From IMG/VR virus record IMGVR_UViG_3300042939_000736, positions 186,001 through 250,000 of that record: a stretch of 64,000 bases of DNA. One strand, written 5' to 3'. This DNA is from a virus. The notes beneath the pieces are model-generated. The model was not told the DNA's origin. It searched no databases and saw nothing but the letters and a program-made list of their open reading frames with translations. Below, one piece after another: positions 25,193-33,386 of this stretch; positions within the stretch are counted from its first letter, which is position 1; each line of letters starts with the position of its first letter. The position numbers were made by a program, and so were the translations under genes.

Positions 25193-25735
25193 ATGACAAA
25201 ACTTGTAATTGACCCGTCCCACTCTGATTTGGGTTTTAAAATCAGACACTTAATGGTATCTAATGTAAAAGGTACATTAACTAATTACTCAGGAGGTATG
25301 ACATATACCGCTGAAGATATGAGTGACGCTCAAGTAAGATTTGATGCCGAAGTAAACTCTATTTCTACAGGAAATGCTGACCGTGACGCACACTTAAACG
25401 CTGAAGACTTCTTCAACACAGAAAGATTCCCAAGAATGTATTTTGAATCTACAATGGTAAATGTTGAAAACGGAAAGATGAAAGGTGAAATGACAATCAA
25501 AGATACAACAAAAGAAATCGAGTTGGATATTGAGTATAACGGTAAGAGTGTTGATCCATGGGGTAATACGAAACATGGGTTTGAAATTACAGGAGTAATC
25601 AATCGTTCTGATTTTAATCTTACATGGAACGCACCTTTAGAAACAGGTGGTGTATTGTTGAGTGATGAAGTTAGATTAACACTTGATGTTCAGATGATGG
25701 AAATGGTTGAACAAACTGAAGAGCAACCCGCATAA
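25193..25735 (+). CDS. yceI: YceI-family lipid-binding-like protein
   Basis: YceI proteins are lipocalin-like barrels that bind isoprenoid chains. Typical motifs: IDPSHSDLGFKIRHLMVSNVKG near the start, NADRDAHLNAEDFF with FPRMYFES, GEMTIKDTTKEI, and WGNTKHGFEITG with a C-terminal LSDEVRLTLDV. It lacks the usual signal peptide, so it is probably cytoplasmic, as in some Bacteroidota. CGT and GAC codons are more frequent than in neighbours, suggesting host origin. Confidence 0.92.
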   Translation: MTKLVIDPSHSDLGFKIRHLMVSNVKGTLTNYSGGMTYTAEDMSDAQVRFDAEVNSISTGNADRDAHLNAEDFFNTERFPRMYFESTMVNVENGKMKGEMTIKDTTKEIELDIEYNGKSVDPWGNTKHGFEITGVINRSDFNLTWNAPLETGGVLLSDEVRLTLDVQMMEMVEQTEEQPA

Positions 25736-25764
25736 TATAGTTTTAGAATAACACTAAAATATAG

Positions 25765-25796
25765 AAATCCCCACCAAAAAAGTGGGGATTTTTCTT
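25765..25796 (+). terminator. Intrinsic terminator
   Basis: AATCCCCAC / GTGGGGATT stem, 7-nt loop and T-run. Confidence 0.8.
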
Positions 25797-25829
25797 TTTT
25801 ATATCATTTACATTTACTATATTTTGTAT

Positions 25830-26147
25830 ATGTTAAGACACCAAAACCCAATTCAGATCAATTCTACAACAACAGGATTTGCTTCACCAGCGGAAACATA
25901 CGTTGACAAACGATTAGATCTAAATGACTTGATTGTGAAAGATCACTACACAACATTTTATTTTAGATATTCAGGACCATCAGTCTTTGGAATCAATCAA
26001 GGTGATACAATAGTAATTGATCGAACTGAGAATCCAAAAGATGGGGATTTGGTAATCTTAACTGATAAGAATCATTTCAAACTTCGAGAGTTCAAAGGAC
26101 AAAAAAACTTATGGGGAAAAGTAACATGGGTATTAAAGAAAATGTAA
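25830..26147 (+). CDS. umuD: UmuD-like protein (S24 peptidase family)
   Basis: Aligns with UmuD over the segment GFASPAETYVDKRLDLNDL, then YFRYSGPSVFGINQGDTIVI, DGDLVIL and FKLREF. The Ser-Lys dyad would be Ser51 and Lys84. UmuD cuts itself at Cys-Gly; here that pair reads Thr-Gly (residues 15-16) and the N-terminal arm is short, so it may work without self-cleavage. Start at 25830 matches family length; the earlier Met is in hydrophobic non-family sequence. Overlaps umuC. Confidence 0.85.
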   Translation: MLRHQNPIQINSTTTGFASPAETYVDKRLDLNDLIVKDHYTTFYFRYSGPSVFGINQGDTIVIDRTENPKDGDLVILTDKNHFKLREFKGQKNLWGKVTWVLKKM

Positions 26148-27343
26148 AAAAGATTGGAATAATTGATTGTAACAACTTCTATGTTAGTTGTGAAAGATTA
26201 TTTAATCCTGAATCTATTGGAAGACCAACCGTTGTATTATCAAACAATGACGGATGTGTAATTGCCAGATCACAAGAAGCAAAAGACCTTGGAATTAAAA
26301 TGGGGGAACCATTCTTTAAGAGTCGAGAGTTCATGGACCAACATAGATTTTGTGTATACTCATCAAACTACAACCTGTATGGTGATATGTCAGATAGGGT
26401 TATGAAAGTAATCTCGGAGTTTGGAAATGATATTGAGGTATATTCAATTGATGAAGCGTTTGTTGATTTTTCAAACATACCTTTAGAAGATCTCACAGAA
26501 ACATTAATAGCAATTAAAGAAGAAGTTAGAAAGAAAGTTGGAATTCCTGTATCAATTGGTGTTGGCCCAAACAAAACTTTAGCTAAACTAACATCCTTTT
26601 TAGCTAAACAACAGCTAAACTATAATGGTGTATGTTCATATTGGGACTTACCAAACTTTAGAAATATGTCTTATGGGATTAATGTTGATGAGGTTTGGGG
26701 TATTGGTAGAAAGTGGGCAAAAAAACTAAAAAACATTGGGGTAGAATCAGTAGGTCAGTTTATTAACACAAACGAATATACTGTTAGAAAGTTGATGAAT
26801 ATCAATGGAGTAAAAACTCAATTGGAGTTAAAAGAAATGTATTGTTTTTTAATTCAAAAGAAGTCCAAACCAAAAAAAAATATTGCATCTACTCGTTCTT
26901 TTGGAAAAGATGTACAGGACTTTGATCAACTGGGTGAAGCGATGTATACATACATTAAAAACGGTGTGAAGAAATTAAGTCAAAACAAGTTGTTTGCAAA
27001 TAAAGTAACTATATTTGTTTCAGGAAATTATCATAAAGGTGATAAGTATTACCATTCTAAAACAATCAAACTTCAAAATCCAACTAGAGATCCTGACCTT
27101 ATTTGGTCACAGATTCACGAACAATATAAAGTTCTTTGTGACAAATCTGAAAAGTATAAAAAGTGTGGAATAGTATTTAATGAACTTACTCCTGATACAA
27201 TTATCCAAACTTCTTTATTTAGTGACGATGTTAAAGTTGTAAACGCCCCACAGAATGAAAACCATGAGTGGGAAATGAAACAAGACTATATTACTCAAAA
27301 GTACACAACATCATGGAATGAGTTACCACTTGTTTTTGTTTGA
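26126..27343 (+). CDS. umuC: UmuC-like Y-family DNA polymerase
   Basis: Translesion polymerase subunit of Pol V type. Motifs: IIDCNNFYVSCERLFNP (first catalytic Asp), VVLSNNDGCVIARS, SSNYNLYGDMS, YSIDEAFVDF (catalytic Asp-Glu), IGVGPNKTLAKL and the little-finger VWGIGRKWAKKL. The C-terminal YTTSWNELPLV is typical of UmuC (DUF4113 end). Start could also be 26111; either overlaps umuD, so they are cotranscribed. Provides damage tolerance or raised mutation during infection. Confidence 0.95.
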   Translation: MGIKENVKKIGIIDCNNFYVSCERLFNPESIGRPTVVLSNNDGCVIARSQEAKDLGIKMGEPFFKSREFMDQHRFCVYSSNYNLYGDMSDRVMKVISEFGNDIEVYSIDEAFVDFSNIPLEDLTETLIAIKEEVRKKVGIPVSIGVGPNKTLAKLTSFLAKQQLNYNGVCSYWDLPNFRNMSYGINVDEVWGIGRKWAKKLKNIGVESVGQFINTNEYTVRKLMNINGVKTQLELKEMYCFLIQKKSKPKKNIASTRSFGKDVQDFDQLGEAMYTYIKNGVKKLSQNKLFANKVTIFVSGNYHKGDKYYHSKTIKLQNPTRDPDLIWSQIHEQYKVLCDKSEKYKKCGIVFNELTPDTIIQTSLFSDDVKVVNAPQNENHEWEMKQDYITQKYTTSWNELPLVFV

Positions 27344-27348
27344 CGTAG

Positions 27349-27355
27349 TATTTAT
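27349..27355 (+). promoter_or_regulatory. Candidate late promoter motif TATTTAT
   Basis: Ends 5 nt before the ATG at 27361. Confidence 0.45.
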
Positions 27356-27360
27356 AGTTA

Positions 27361-28302
27361 ATGAAAAATTTAATTAGATCAATACTAAATGAAGAATTAC
27401 ACCGTGAAGTTATACATGAATGTACTATAGCTGCGGTAAGACTCGAAGATGGTGTTGTTTTGGCGAAAAATAGAGATCGTGGATATAAAGCAAGAGTTGA
27501 AATCATTCATGAAATAGTCAATGATGTTGAAATGGTTTATTGGAGAGATGTTGACACTGATTGGAGTGAAGGAATGAATGAATTTGGTATCGGGATTGTA
27601 AATTCAAGTTTATTAGTCGTTCAAGACGAAAAGGAAGGTAAAGGGGTTGAAAAAGAAAGAAAATCTGATGGAAAAGATAAGGACAAACCAGCAAAAAAAA
27701 GATTCGCGGCTGACGGTGGTAAAATTAGAAAGGCTCTAACTTATAAAACTTTACCTAAAGTTATCAAATCAATTATTTCTTTCAGAGGTGAAGATAAAAA
27801 AGATGTTGGCCTCAAAGGGGAAACAATAGTGTCCAATAATGAAAATGTTTACGTAGTTGAAATGACCGCAAAACATTCCCCTGTGATCAAAAAATTGAAA
27901 AAAGAATCAAAATTAGTTGTCAGAACTAATCACGGCATTTATCAGAAAAGTGCTGGTTATACCAGTGGTAAAAAAAGAAAATCTTCAGTTTCAAGGATGA
28001 AATTGGCTCAGGATCATCTCAAAGATGTAAAAAATGATATGGATGTTATTGATGCTATGAAAAAGAAATACAAAAAAGATCCATTTTTGAATCCATACAG
28101 AACAAAAAATATGTATCACATGCAAACAACGGGACAAATTATGATGAATCTTGATAAAAAACTTGTTGTTGTAAGAATGGATAATGAAATGGGTGAATTT
28201 GTTGGAATAGAAAACAAACTTCCTAAAGATTATGAACCCAAAATCAAAATCAAAGTCGAAAGTGAAAAAACACATGATAACGGTAAAAAACTACCAACTT
28301 AA
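27361..28302 (+). CDS. Leader-bearing Ntn-hydrolase-like protein
   Basis: Leader MKNLIRSILNEELHREVIHE is followed at once by C21-T-I-A-A-V...DGVVLAKNRDRGY, the start of an N-terminal-nucleophile (C45 / acyltransferase type) hydrolase, where a free Cys is the nucleophile and NRDR is conserved. Later family-like segments are MNEFGIGIVNSSL, NENVYVVE and RTNHGIY. A prohead-protease-type cut after I-H-E would expose Cys21 and activate the enzyme. An unusual Lys-rich insertion (KEGKGVEKERKSDGKDKDKP) lies in the middle. These enzymes hydrolyse or transfer acyl-amide bonds; substrate unknown. Confidence 0.75.
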   Translation: MKNLIRSILNEELHREVIHECTIAAVRLEDGVVLAKNRDRGYKARVEIIHEIVNDVEMVYWRDVDTDWSEGMNEFGIGIVNSSLLVVQDEKEGKGVEKERKSDGKDKDKPAKKRFAADGGKIRKALTYKTLPKVIKSIISFRGEDKKDVGLKGETIVSNNENVYVVEMTAKHSPVIKKLKKESKLVVRTNHGIYQKSAGYTSGKKRKSSVSRMKLAQDHLKDVKNDMDVIDAMKKKYKKDPFLNPYRTKNMYHMQTTGQIMMNLDKKLVVVRMDNEMGEFVGIENKLPKDYEPKIKIKVESEKTHDNGKKLPT

Positions 28303-28338
28303 TTTTTGAAACATTCTTGTTTTTTAATTTTTTATTCT

Positions 28339-28346
28339 TATCTTTG
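28339..28346 (+). promoter_or_regulatory. Host-like promoter TTG-N19-TATCTTTG
   Basis: TATCTTTG with TTG at 28317-28319, 19 nt apart, 8 nt before the ATG at 28355. Confidence 0.6.
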
Positions 28347-28354
28347 TCAAACTT

Positions 28355-28501
28355 ATGGAAACACAATTTGAAGATTTAGAAAAAAAAATACGTGAAAAAT
28401 TTGCTGAAAGACAAAAAAATGTCCCTAGAGTTGTTGACCGTTATTTAAGAATCAAATTCAAACAAAAACTTAAACAGTTTACAGGAATAAAACTGAAATA
28501 A
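28355..28501 (+). CDS. Small basic helical protein, 48 aa
   Basis: METQFEDLEKKIREKFAERQ then a basic C-terminus (RYLRIKFKQKLKQF). It has its own host-like promoter and its own terminator, so a complete single-gene unit between late genes. Function unknown. Confidence 0.6.
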   Translation: METQFEDLEKKIREKFAERQKNVPRVVDRYLRIKFKQKLKQFTGIKLK

Positions 28502-28502
28502 C

Positions 28503-28530
28503 AAAACCCCACCATCTTGTGGGGTTTTTT
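28503..28530 (+). terminator. Intrinsic terminator
   Basis: ACCCCAC / GTGGGGT stem and T6. Confidence 0.8.
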
Positions 28531-28541
28531 ATTTACTCTAA

Positions 28542-28548
28542 TATTTAT
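28542..28548 (+). promoter_or_regulatory. Candidate late promoter motif TATTTAT
   Basis: Ends 4 nt before the ATG at 28553 and so sets that start. Confidence 0.5.
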
Positions 28549-28552
28549 CATT

Positions 28553-29440
28553 ATGGGATTAAATGAATCAATATATAGAATAATTAGAGAAGAAACTGAA
28601 ACCGATAAAAATATTGATGGTGGTAAATTAAAAGTTTGTTCTCGTAACCCAATTACAGGTTTTTATAGAGATGGATACTGTAGAACAGGTGATGATGATA
28701 AAGGTAGTCACACGGTATGTTCTAAGGTGACAAAAGAATTTCTTAAATTTACAAAGTCACAGGGAAATAATCTTGATATGTTACAACCTGGTGACAAGTG
28801 GTGTTTGTGTGCAAAAAGATGGGAAGAAGCAAATGAAAATGGGGTAGCTCCAAAAATTATCAGAAGTTCCACCAATATTAAAACTTTAGATATTATTAAT
28901 AGTGTAGACGAAGAATTGGATGAATATGCAAGAACCTTAAAAAATGCTAGAAGACAAGGTGTTGGTATAAGATTTCCACAATCCGCAATCAAAAGTAATC
29001 CAAGTAGATTTAGACCTTCAGTTAGAAAATCAATTTCAGAAATCTACGACAACTTTAGCTTATTAAGAAGATTAAATAGATCAATTGATGACACAACGAT
29101 AAAAAGGTTAGTAAAACAAAAAATGTATGACCTTGAACCCACTGAATATAATTCCAAATATGGTTACGCGGATGATGTTATTTTTTATGTTACTGATGAA
29201 TTTATCAAACCTTCAGATGATCCACAATACAGTAAAATTTACGATATTTTATACGAATATATTAGAATGAATTTTTCTAATATCATTTATAATTATTGGA
29301 CGGAAAATCAGTTGGAAAATGATGACGAGTTATATGAAAACAAAGAAATAACAGAAAGATGTTGGAAGGGATACACTCAAAAAGGTATGAAAACTATGTT
29401 TGGTAAAAAGTATCCTAATTGTGTAAAAATAAAGAAATGA
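28553..29440 (+). CDS. Leader-bearing DUF2237 protein with Cys-rich tail
   Basis: Leader MGLNESIYRIIREE; the start at 28553 is fixed by the TATTTAT motif. Residues 25-110 match DUF2237: LKVCSRNPITGFYRDGYCRT, GSHTVCSKVTKEFLKF, GDKWCLCAKRWEEA, AP. The C-terminus CWKGYTQKGMKTMFGKKYPN, then C, is a tail motif I recognise from marine tailed-phage proteins. DUF2237 proteins have no proven activity; the Cys set suggests metal binding. Confidence 0.8.
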   Translation: MGLNESIYRIIREETETDKNIDGGKLKVCSRNPITGFYRDGYCRTGDDDKGSHTVCSKVTKEFLKFTKSQGNNLDMLQPGDKWCLCAKRWEEANENGVAPKIIRSSTNIKTLDIINSVDEELDEYARTLKNARRQGVGIRFPQSAIKSNPSRFRPSVRKSISEIYDNFSLLRRLNRSIDDTTIKRLVKQKMYDLEPTEYNSKYGYADDVIFYVTDEFIKPSDDPQYSKIYDILYEYIRMNFSNIIYNYWTENQLENDDELYENKEITERCWKGYTQKGMKTMFGKKYPNCVKIKK

Positions 29441-29441
29441 A

Positions 29442-29852
29442 ATGAACCTACAAGAAAACATACAAAGAATCAAAGAAATGATGAAAATAAATCATTCATT
29501 TTTGAACGAATCGCAAAGTTTAGGAGTTACCAAAATTTTGGGTAGACCATTCCAATTAGTTAAAACTGAAGTACCTTACAAATTTGAAATCCAAGATAAC
29601 AAAAATGACATGATTAAAATGCAAATAACCGCACCTAATGGTTCTTTTATTAATATAGATGAAGTTGACCATGTTTTGGAAGAAACTGACGGTGGTGGAA
29701 AAAAATTGATTGGTTATAATTTCAAGGGTAAGAGCGGAACTGTAAAGTTGATAGATGTTCCAAATGTTAAAAGAATTATTGAGTTTGTTGATAATTCAGA
29801 AAAAAAATCAATAACAATTTCTTTTGTGACATTCGAAAAAGTACTTGAATAA
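29442..29852 (+). CDS. Leader-bearing protein, 136 aa (MNLQENI type)
   Basis: Leader MNLQENIQRIKEMM, then S-F-L-N-E at residue 23 as predicted cut. The small beta-rich body (NGSFINIDEVDHVLEETDGG) is unrecognised. It directly follows the DUF2237 gene and overlaps the next ATG by one base. Confidence 0.65.
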   Translation: MNLQENIQRIKEMMKINHSFLNESQSLGVTKILGRPFQLVKTEVPYKFEIQDNKNDMIKMQITAPNGSFINIDEVDHVLEETDGGGKKLIGYNFKGKSGTVKLIDVPNVKRIIEFVDNSEKKSITISFVTFEKVLE

Positions 29853-30334
29853 TGAACCTACAAGAAAACATACAAAGGATAAAAGAAATGATGGGAATAA
29901 TAGTTGAAAATTACTATGACCCAAAAAAGTTGTATGTTGACATGGGTGGAGTTTTATTCAAAAAAATGGGTGCCGATGAAGGTGGATCAGGTAATGAAAC
30001 TGATTATATAGGGAGCGAATTATGGGAAAGTATTAAAAAATATTACCCAATAATTCTTACTTCCACAGGATCCAAAAATATAGAAAATTCAGAAAAAATA
30101 AAAACCAAACAAGTTCAAGACTATTTAAACCCAATTCCAAAAATTGAATTTGTTGTCTTTGGGGCTGATAAAAAAACTTTTGCCACCACAACTCAAGACG
30201 ATTTAGTTTATCCAAATATTTTAATAGATGATTCTGAAACAAACATAAACGGATGGGTAAACAATGGAGGTATTGGAATACTTCATAAAAATAATCAAAC
30301 AACTTTGGAACAATTAAAAAGTTATATCAAATGA
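29852..30334 (+). CDS. Leader-bearing HAD-like protein, 160 aa
   Basis: Leader MNLQENIQRIKEMMG with I-V-E at residue 19. The body resembles small HAD phosphatases / 5'-nucleotidases: KKLYVDMGGVLF (Asp30 nucleophile), ILTSTGS (motif II), and NILIDDSETNINGW with GGIGILHKN (motif IV). The second motif-I Asp, the usual acid/base, is Gly32 here, so phosphatase activity may be lost or changed. Overlaps the next gene by ATGA. Confidence 0.7.
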   Translation: MNLQENIQRIKEMMGIIVENYYDPKKLYVDMGGVLFKKMGADEGGSGNETDYIGSELWESIKKYYPIILTSTGSKNIENSEKIKTKQVQDYLNPIPKIEFVVFGADKKTFATTTQDDLVYPNILIDDSETNINGWVNNGGIGILHKNNQTTLEQLKSYIK

Positions 30335-31086
30335 ACCTACAAGAAAACATACCGGTACATATAAAAAGAAGAATTCATTTAATTGATAAGGTAATAGATA
30401 ATTTGTTACCCAATATGTATCCGTGTGATTATAATTCTTATGACCATTTTGTGGAAGGAGTATTAGATGAAATTAGATGGTTTTTAATTGATGTAGAAGA
30501 ATTACAACGTATTGAAAGATCGGATATTGAAAACTACATTCTTGATTACAAATATGATGAATTAACTGAATACTTCAATGAAAGGTGTATTGTTTTAAAA
30601 AATGATAAACTACAAGAAAACATAAGAAGACTTTCAAGAGAAAATTCACTAAAGAATGATTTGATGAATCTAATTGATAATGTTGGTTTAAAAAAAGCGT
30701 CAAAGGCTGTGGGAGGGATGGTTAGATTATTAAAAATATTAGATCTTGATCAACAAGAAATTAATAATTTTATTTACCAGTATCTAAAAGAAGAGTTTTA
30801 TCCTGATTATAATTGGGGACCTGAAATACATGATTTTTATAAAAAAGAAATTGAACAGTATGGTATATATGATTTTTTGATTAATGATGATCCGGCATAT
30901 TCATATTTAGGTGAGTGGGATGGATATGAATATCTATACACACTATCAATTGGTAAACTTGTCAGGGATGAACTTACAAAACTGTTTGGGGATAAGTGGA
31001 TTCCAATTTTTAAGAAATGGTTTGAAGAAAACTCAGGTCTTGAAGTAAGAGAAATAGACTTAAATAATAAATTTTTAGTGTATTGA
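30331..31086 (+). CDS. Fused leader protein: LRR...PCDY plus KAVGG modules
   Basis: Starts MNLQENIP, then an LRR/PCDY-type module (HIKRRIHLIDKVIDNLLPNM, PCDY). About residue 92 a second leader-like sequence appears inside the protein (DKLQENIRRLSREN), followed by the KAVGG module of 19019/22841 (GLKKASKAVGGMVRLLKILD) and an unrecognised domain. It looks like a fusion of two leader genes. Function unknown. Confidence 0.65.
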   Translation: MNLQENIPVHIKRRIHLIDKVIDNLLPNMYPCDYNSYDHFVEGVLDEIRWFLIDVEELQRIERSDIENYILDYKYDELTEYFNERCIVLKNDKLQENIRRLSRENSLKNDLMNLIDNVGLKKASKAVGGMVRLLKILDLDQQEINNFIYQYLKEEFYPDYNWGPEIHDFYKKEIEQYGIYDFLINDDPAYSYLGEWDGYEYLYTLSIGKLVRDELTKLFGDKWIPIFKKWFEENSGLEVREIDLNNKFLVY

Positions 31087-31091
31087 TTGAG

Positions 31092-31433
31092 GTGAACAAA
31101 AAAGAATTTATAAAAAGACTATTAAGGGAAAATAATTCAAATCCAATTAATCCAATTTTAAGAAGATTGGATGTCGTTGATTGGTTGGTTGAGTTTTCAG
31201 TAAGAGAAATAGAAAGACAATATAATGGTATATGTAAAGTAAGAACCCCTGAAAACTTTTTGGAAATTGTAATAGAAAAGACTGGGGATGGAATGTATTG
31301 GGATTATTTTTCTGACACACTAGATGATGATTCAGAAGAGTGGGCGGAAATGTATAGATTCATATCCATATATGTGTATAATAAATTTGGTGATAAGTTA
31401 AGAGAACATTTTCACACACAGTGTGGAGATTAA
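31092..31433 (+). CDS. Leader-bearing LRR-module protein, 113 aa
   Basis: GTG start at 31092 gives the leader MNKKEFIKRLLRENN; a TTG at 31083 is the alternative. Module NPILRRLDVVDWLVEF belongs to the LRR...PCDY family, although the PCDY position is diverged. Confidence 0.55.
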   Translation: MNKKEFIKRLLRENNSNPINPILRRLDVVDWLVEFSVREIERQYNGICKVRTPENFLEIVIEKTGDGMYWDYFSDTLDDDSEEWAEMYRFISIYVYNKFGDKLREHFHTQCGD

Positions 31434-31447
31434 CATAATTATATAAT

Positions 31448-32230
31448 ATGAACCTACAGGAAAACATATTAAGAATTAAACAAATGATGGGACTTGTTAC
31501 AGAAGTTACTAATCCATACAAAGTTGAATGGTTGGAACCTACACAAGAATACTTTACACAAGAGTTAAGTGAGTTATTGGGCAATCCTATTAGGTTTACA
31601 GACAAAGAGTTTTTCAACCCTGAAAACTATGATACGGTTTATAACATTATGCCACACACATTCAAAACGATTGCTGAATTTTCTAAAGGTGAATATGTGG
31701 AAGGCGAAGATAAAATTAAGGACATACTTCTAAATCAAAATATAATATCTCTTTTAAAAGAAGAAGAAAGATGGAATGAATTGAAAAACATTTTAATGAA
31801 TGACCCGCAATCAATCCAAGAAGGTTATGATTTCTTCAGTCGTGGTCAAATGACGATATGGAAAGGAACTAACCCTGAAACAGGTGAACATATTGATAAT
31901 GTAAACAACACTGATTACATGGGTGAATTAACAAGTTTTCTTGAACCATTAAAAAAAACCGTATCTTCCAAAATGTCATCACATTTGAAAAAAGTTGGTG
32001 ACGGAGAAGGTAATAAAGATTTACACGCTTTTGCAGGAAACATCGACCAATATAGAGAATTTGCAAAGAAAAGTGAAACAAGAAAATTACCAGCACCATT
32101 TGTTGTTAAATACTACACAAAGAAAAATGATAAAGATTATGTTTTAATAGGTGGATTCAAAAGAAGTTCAATCGCATTACAAATGGGTATTGAACCAATA
32201 AAAGTTTGGTTAATAGATTTAACAATATGA
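31448..32230 (+). CDS. Leader-bearing protein with ParB-like end, 260 aa
   Basis: Leader MNLQENILRIKQMMGLVTE, cut predicted after residue 19. The C-terminus PFVVKYYTKKNDKDYVLIGG then FKRSSIALQMGIEPIKVWLI resembles a ParB/sulfiredoxin-fold ending (GGxxRxxIAxxxGIxPIxVWL). The middle is unrecognised. ATGA overlap with the next gene. Confidence 0.6.
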   Translation: MNLQENILRIKQMMGLVTEVTNPYKVEWLEPTQEYFTQELSELLGNPIRFTDKEFFNPENYDTVYNIMPHTFKTIAEFSKGEYVEGEDKIKDILLNQNIISLLKEEERWNELKNILMNDPQSIQEGYDFFSRGQMTIWKGTNPETGEHIDNVNNTDYMGELTSFLEPLKKTVSSKMSSHLKKVGDGEGNKDLHAFAGNIDQYREFAKKSETRKLPAPFVVKYYTKKNDKDYVLIGGFKRSSIALQMGIEPIKVWLIDLTI

Positions 32231-32976
32231 ACCTACAAGAAAACATACAAAGGATTAAACAAATGATGGGGATCATTAACGAGAATATAGATGATGTTCT
32301 TGACAAAATGAGCCGAGGTGAAGAATTGTCACAGGAAGATAAAAATAAAATGTCAGTATTTCAAAAACATCTTTTTTCAGGAAAAAAAGAAAATGATTTC
32401 AAATATCACAGAGTATCTGAGTTAAATATTGCAGAACCTAATTCAGAAAATCATGTAAATGAATCACAAATTCTTGTACACTACGATTCTAATACTAATA
32501 TCAAACCAGAATACATGGTAAAAAAAATTGCACTTATTTTAAATAAATCAAACATTGATTGTGTAGTTGGGTATTCTTTTAGATTGTTTACATTTGCCAA
32601 TGGGTATTTTGTTAAGGTAAATGAGTACCAAGTCGAAAACGCAATTTATGTTTTGAATAAAAACGGGTTTAGTACGGAAATGAATCCAATGTATGATCTT
32701 TCAAATAACTATGACACAAAAAGTAACCGAGAAGAAAAACTACAAAACTTTTCTGAAAATTCAGATATAATAATTTTGAGTGACTCTGAAATTTATCAAA
32801 ATTTAAATCTTACTGATACACAATTTAATGATAGATTAGAAAAACTGTTAAAAAAATTTGGTATAAATAACTTCTTTATAACAAAAAATAAAATAACCAT
32901 TTCTGATAAATCAAAAATTGACGATGTGATTAATTATTTGAATACCAAAGGATACAACACAAGAAGATCAAGATAA
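32227..32976 (+). CDS. Leader-bearing protein, 249 aa (MNLQENI type)
   Basis: Start at 32227 fixed by the ATGA overlap and by the leader MNLQENIQRIKQMMG with I-I-N-E at residue 19. Then a DKMSRGEELSQEDKNKM segment like that in 12602, and a C-terminal half with two repeat-like strands ('NKSNIDCVVGYSFRLFTFA'). Function unknown. Confidence 0.65.
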   Translation: MNLQENIQRIKQMMGIINENIDDVLDKMSRGEELSQEDKNKMSVFQKHLFSGKKENDFKYHRVSELNIAEPNSENHVNESQILVHYDSNTNIKPEYMVKKIALILNKSNIDCVVGYSFRLFTFANGYFVKVNEYQVENAIYVLNKNGFSTEMNPMYDLSNNYDTKSNREEKLQNFSENSDIIILSDSEIYQNLNLTDTQFNDRLEKLLKKFGINNFFITKNKITISDKSKIDDVINYLNTKGYNTRRSR

Positions 32977-32977
32977 T

Positions 32978-33385
32978 ATGAATTTACAAGAAAACATATC
33001 AAGGATTAAACAAATGATGGGACTTCTTACAGAAGGACTTCATGACACATATTGGCAAAATGAAGATGGTGACAAAATAACTCTAATTGATTTATTAAAT
33101 GCAACACAAGACATACCTGTAGAAGAATTTTCCGTAGAAGAATTAAAACCGCATCTATTAACTTGGGATGGGGATGAAGATGAGGTTAAAAAAATAGAAA
33201 GTGCCAATTTACAATACCCAATATTAATATTCGTAAATGACGATGGTGAATTTATATCAATTATAGATGGTCATCACCGAGCACAAAAAGCGGTGAGAAA
33301 AGGGTTAGAAACAATTAAGGCGAAGGTAATACCAATTAATTCTTTACCTAAAAACATAAGAAGAGTATTTTCACATATGAACTAA
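32978..33385 (+). CDS. Leader-bearing ParB-like domain protein, 135 aa
   Basis: Leader MNLQENISRIKQMMG with L-L-T-E at residue 19. The body carries the ParB/sulfiredoxin core PILIFVNDDGEFISIIDGHH then RAQKAVRKGLETIKAKVIPI. DGHHR corresponds to the GHxR box that in ParB binds CTP and in other members has nuclease or kinase roles. It is a single small domain without a DNA-binding part. Confidence 0.75.
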   Translation: MNLQENISRIKQMMGLLTEGLHDTYWQNEDGDKITLIDLLNATQDIPVEEFSVEELKPHLLTWDGDEDEVKKIESANLQYPILIFVNDDGEFISIIDGHHRAQKAVRKGLETIKAKVIPINSLPKNIRRVFSHMN

Positions 33386-33386
33386 T

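Noticed and set aside
27991-28275. 94-codon minus frame
   Set aside because: Phe/Ile-rich shadow opposite the Lys-rich end of the Ntn-hydrolase-like gene.
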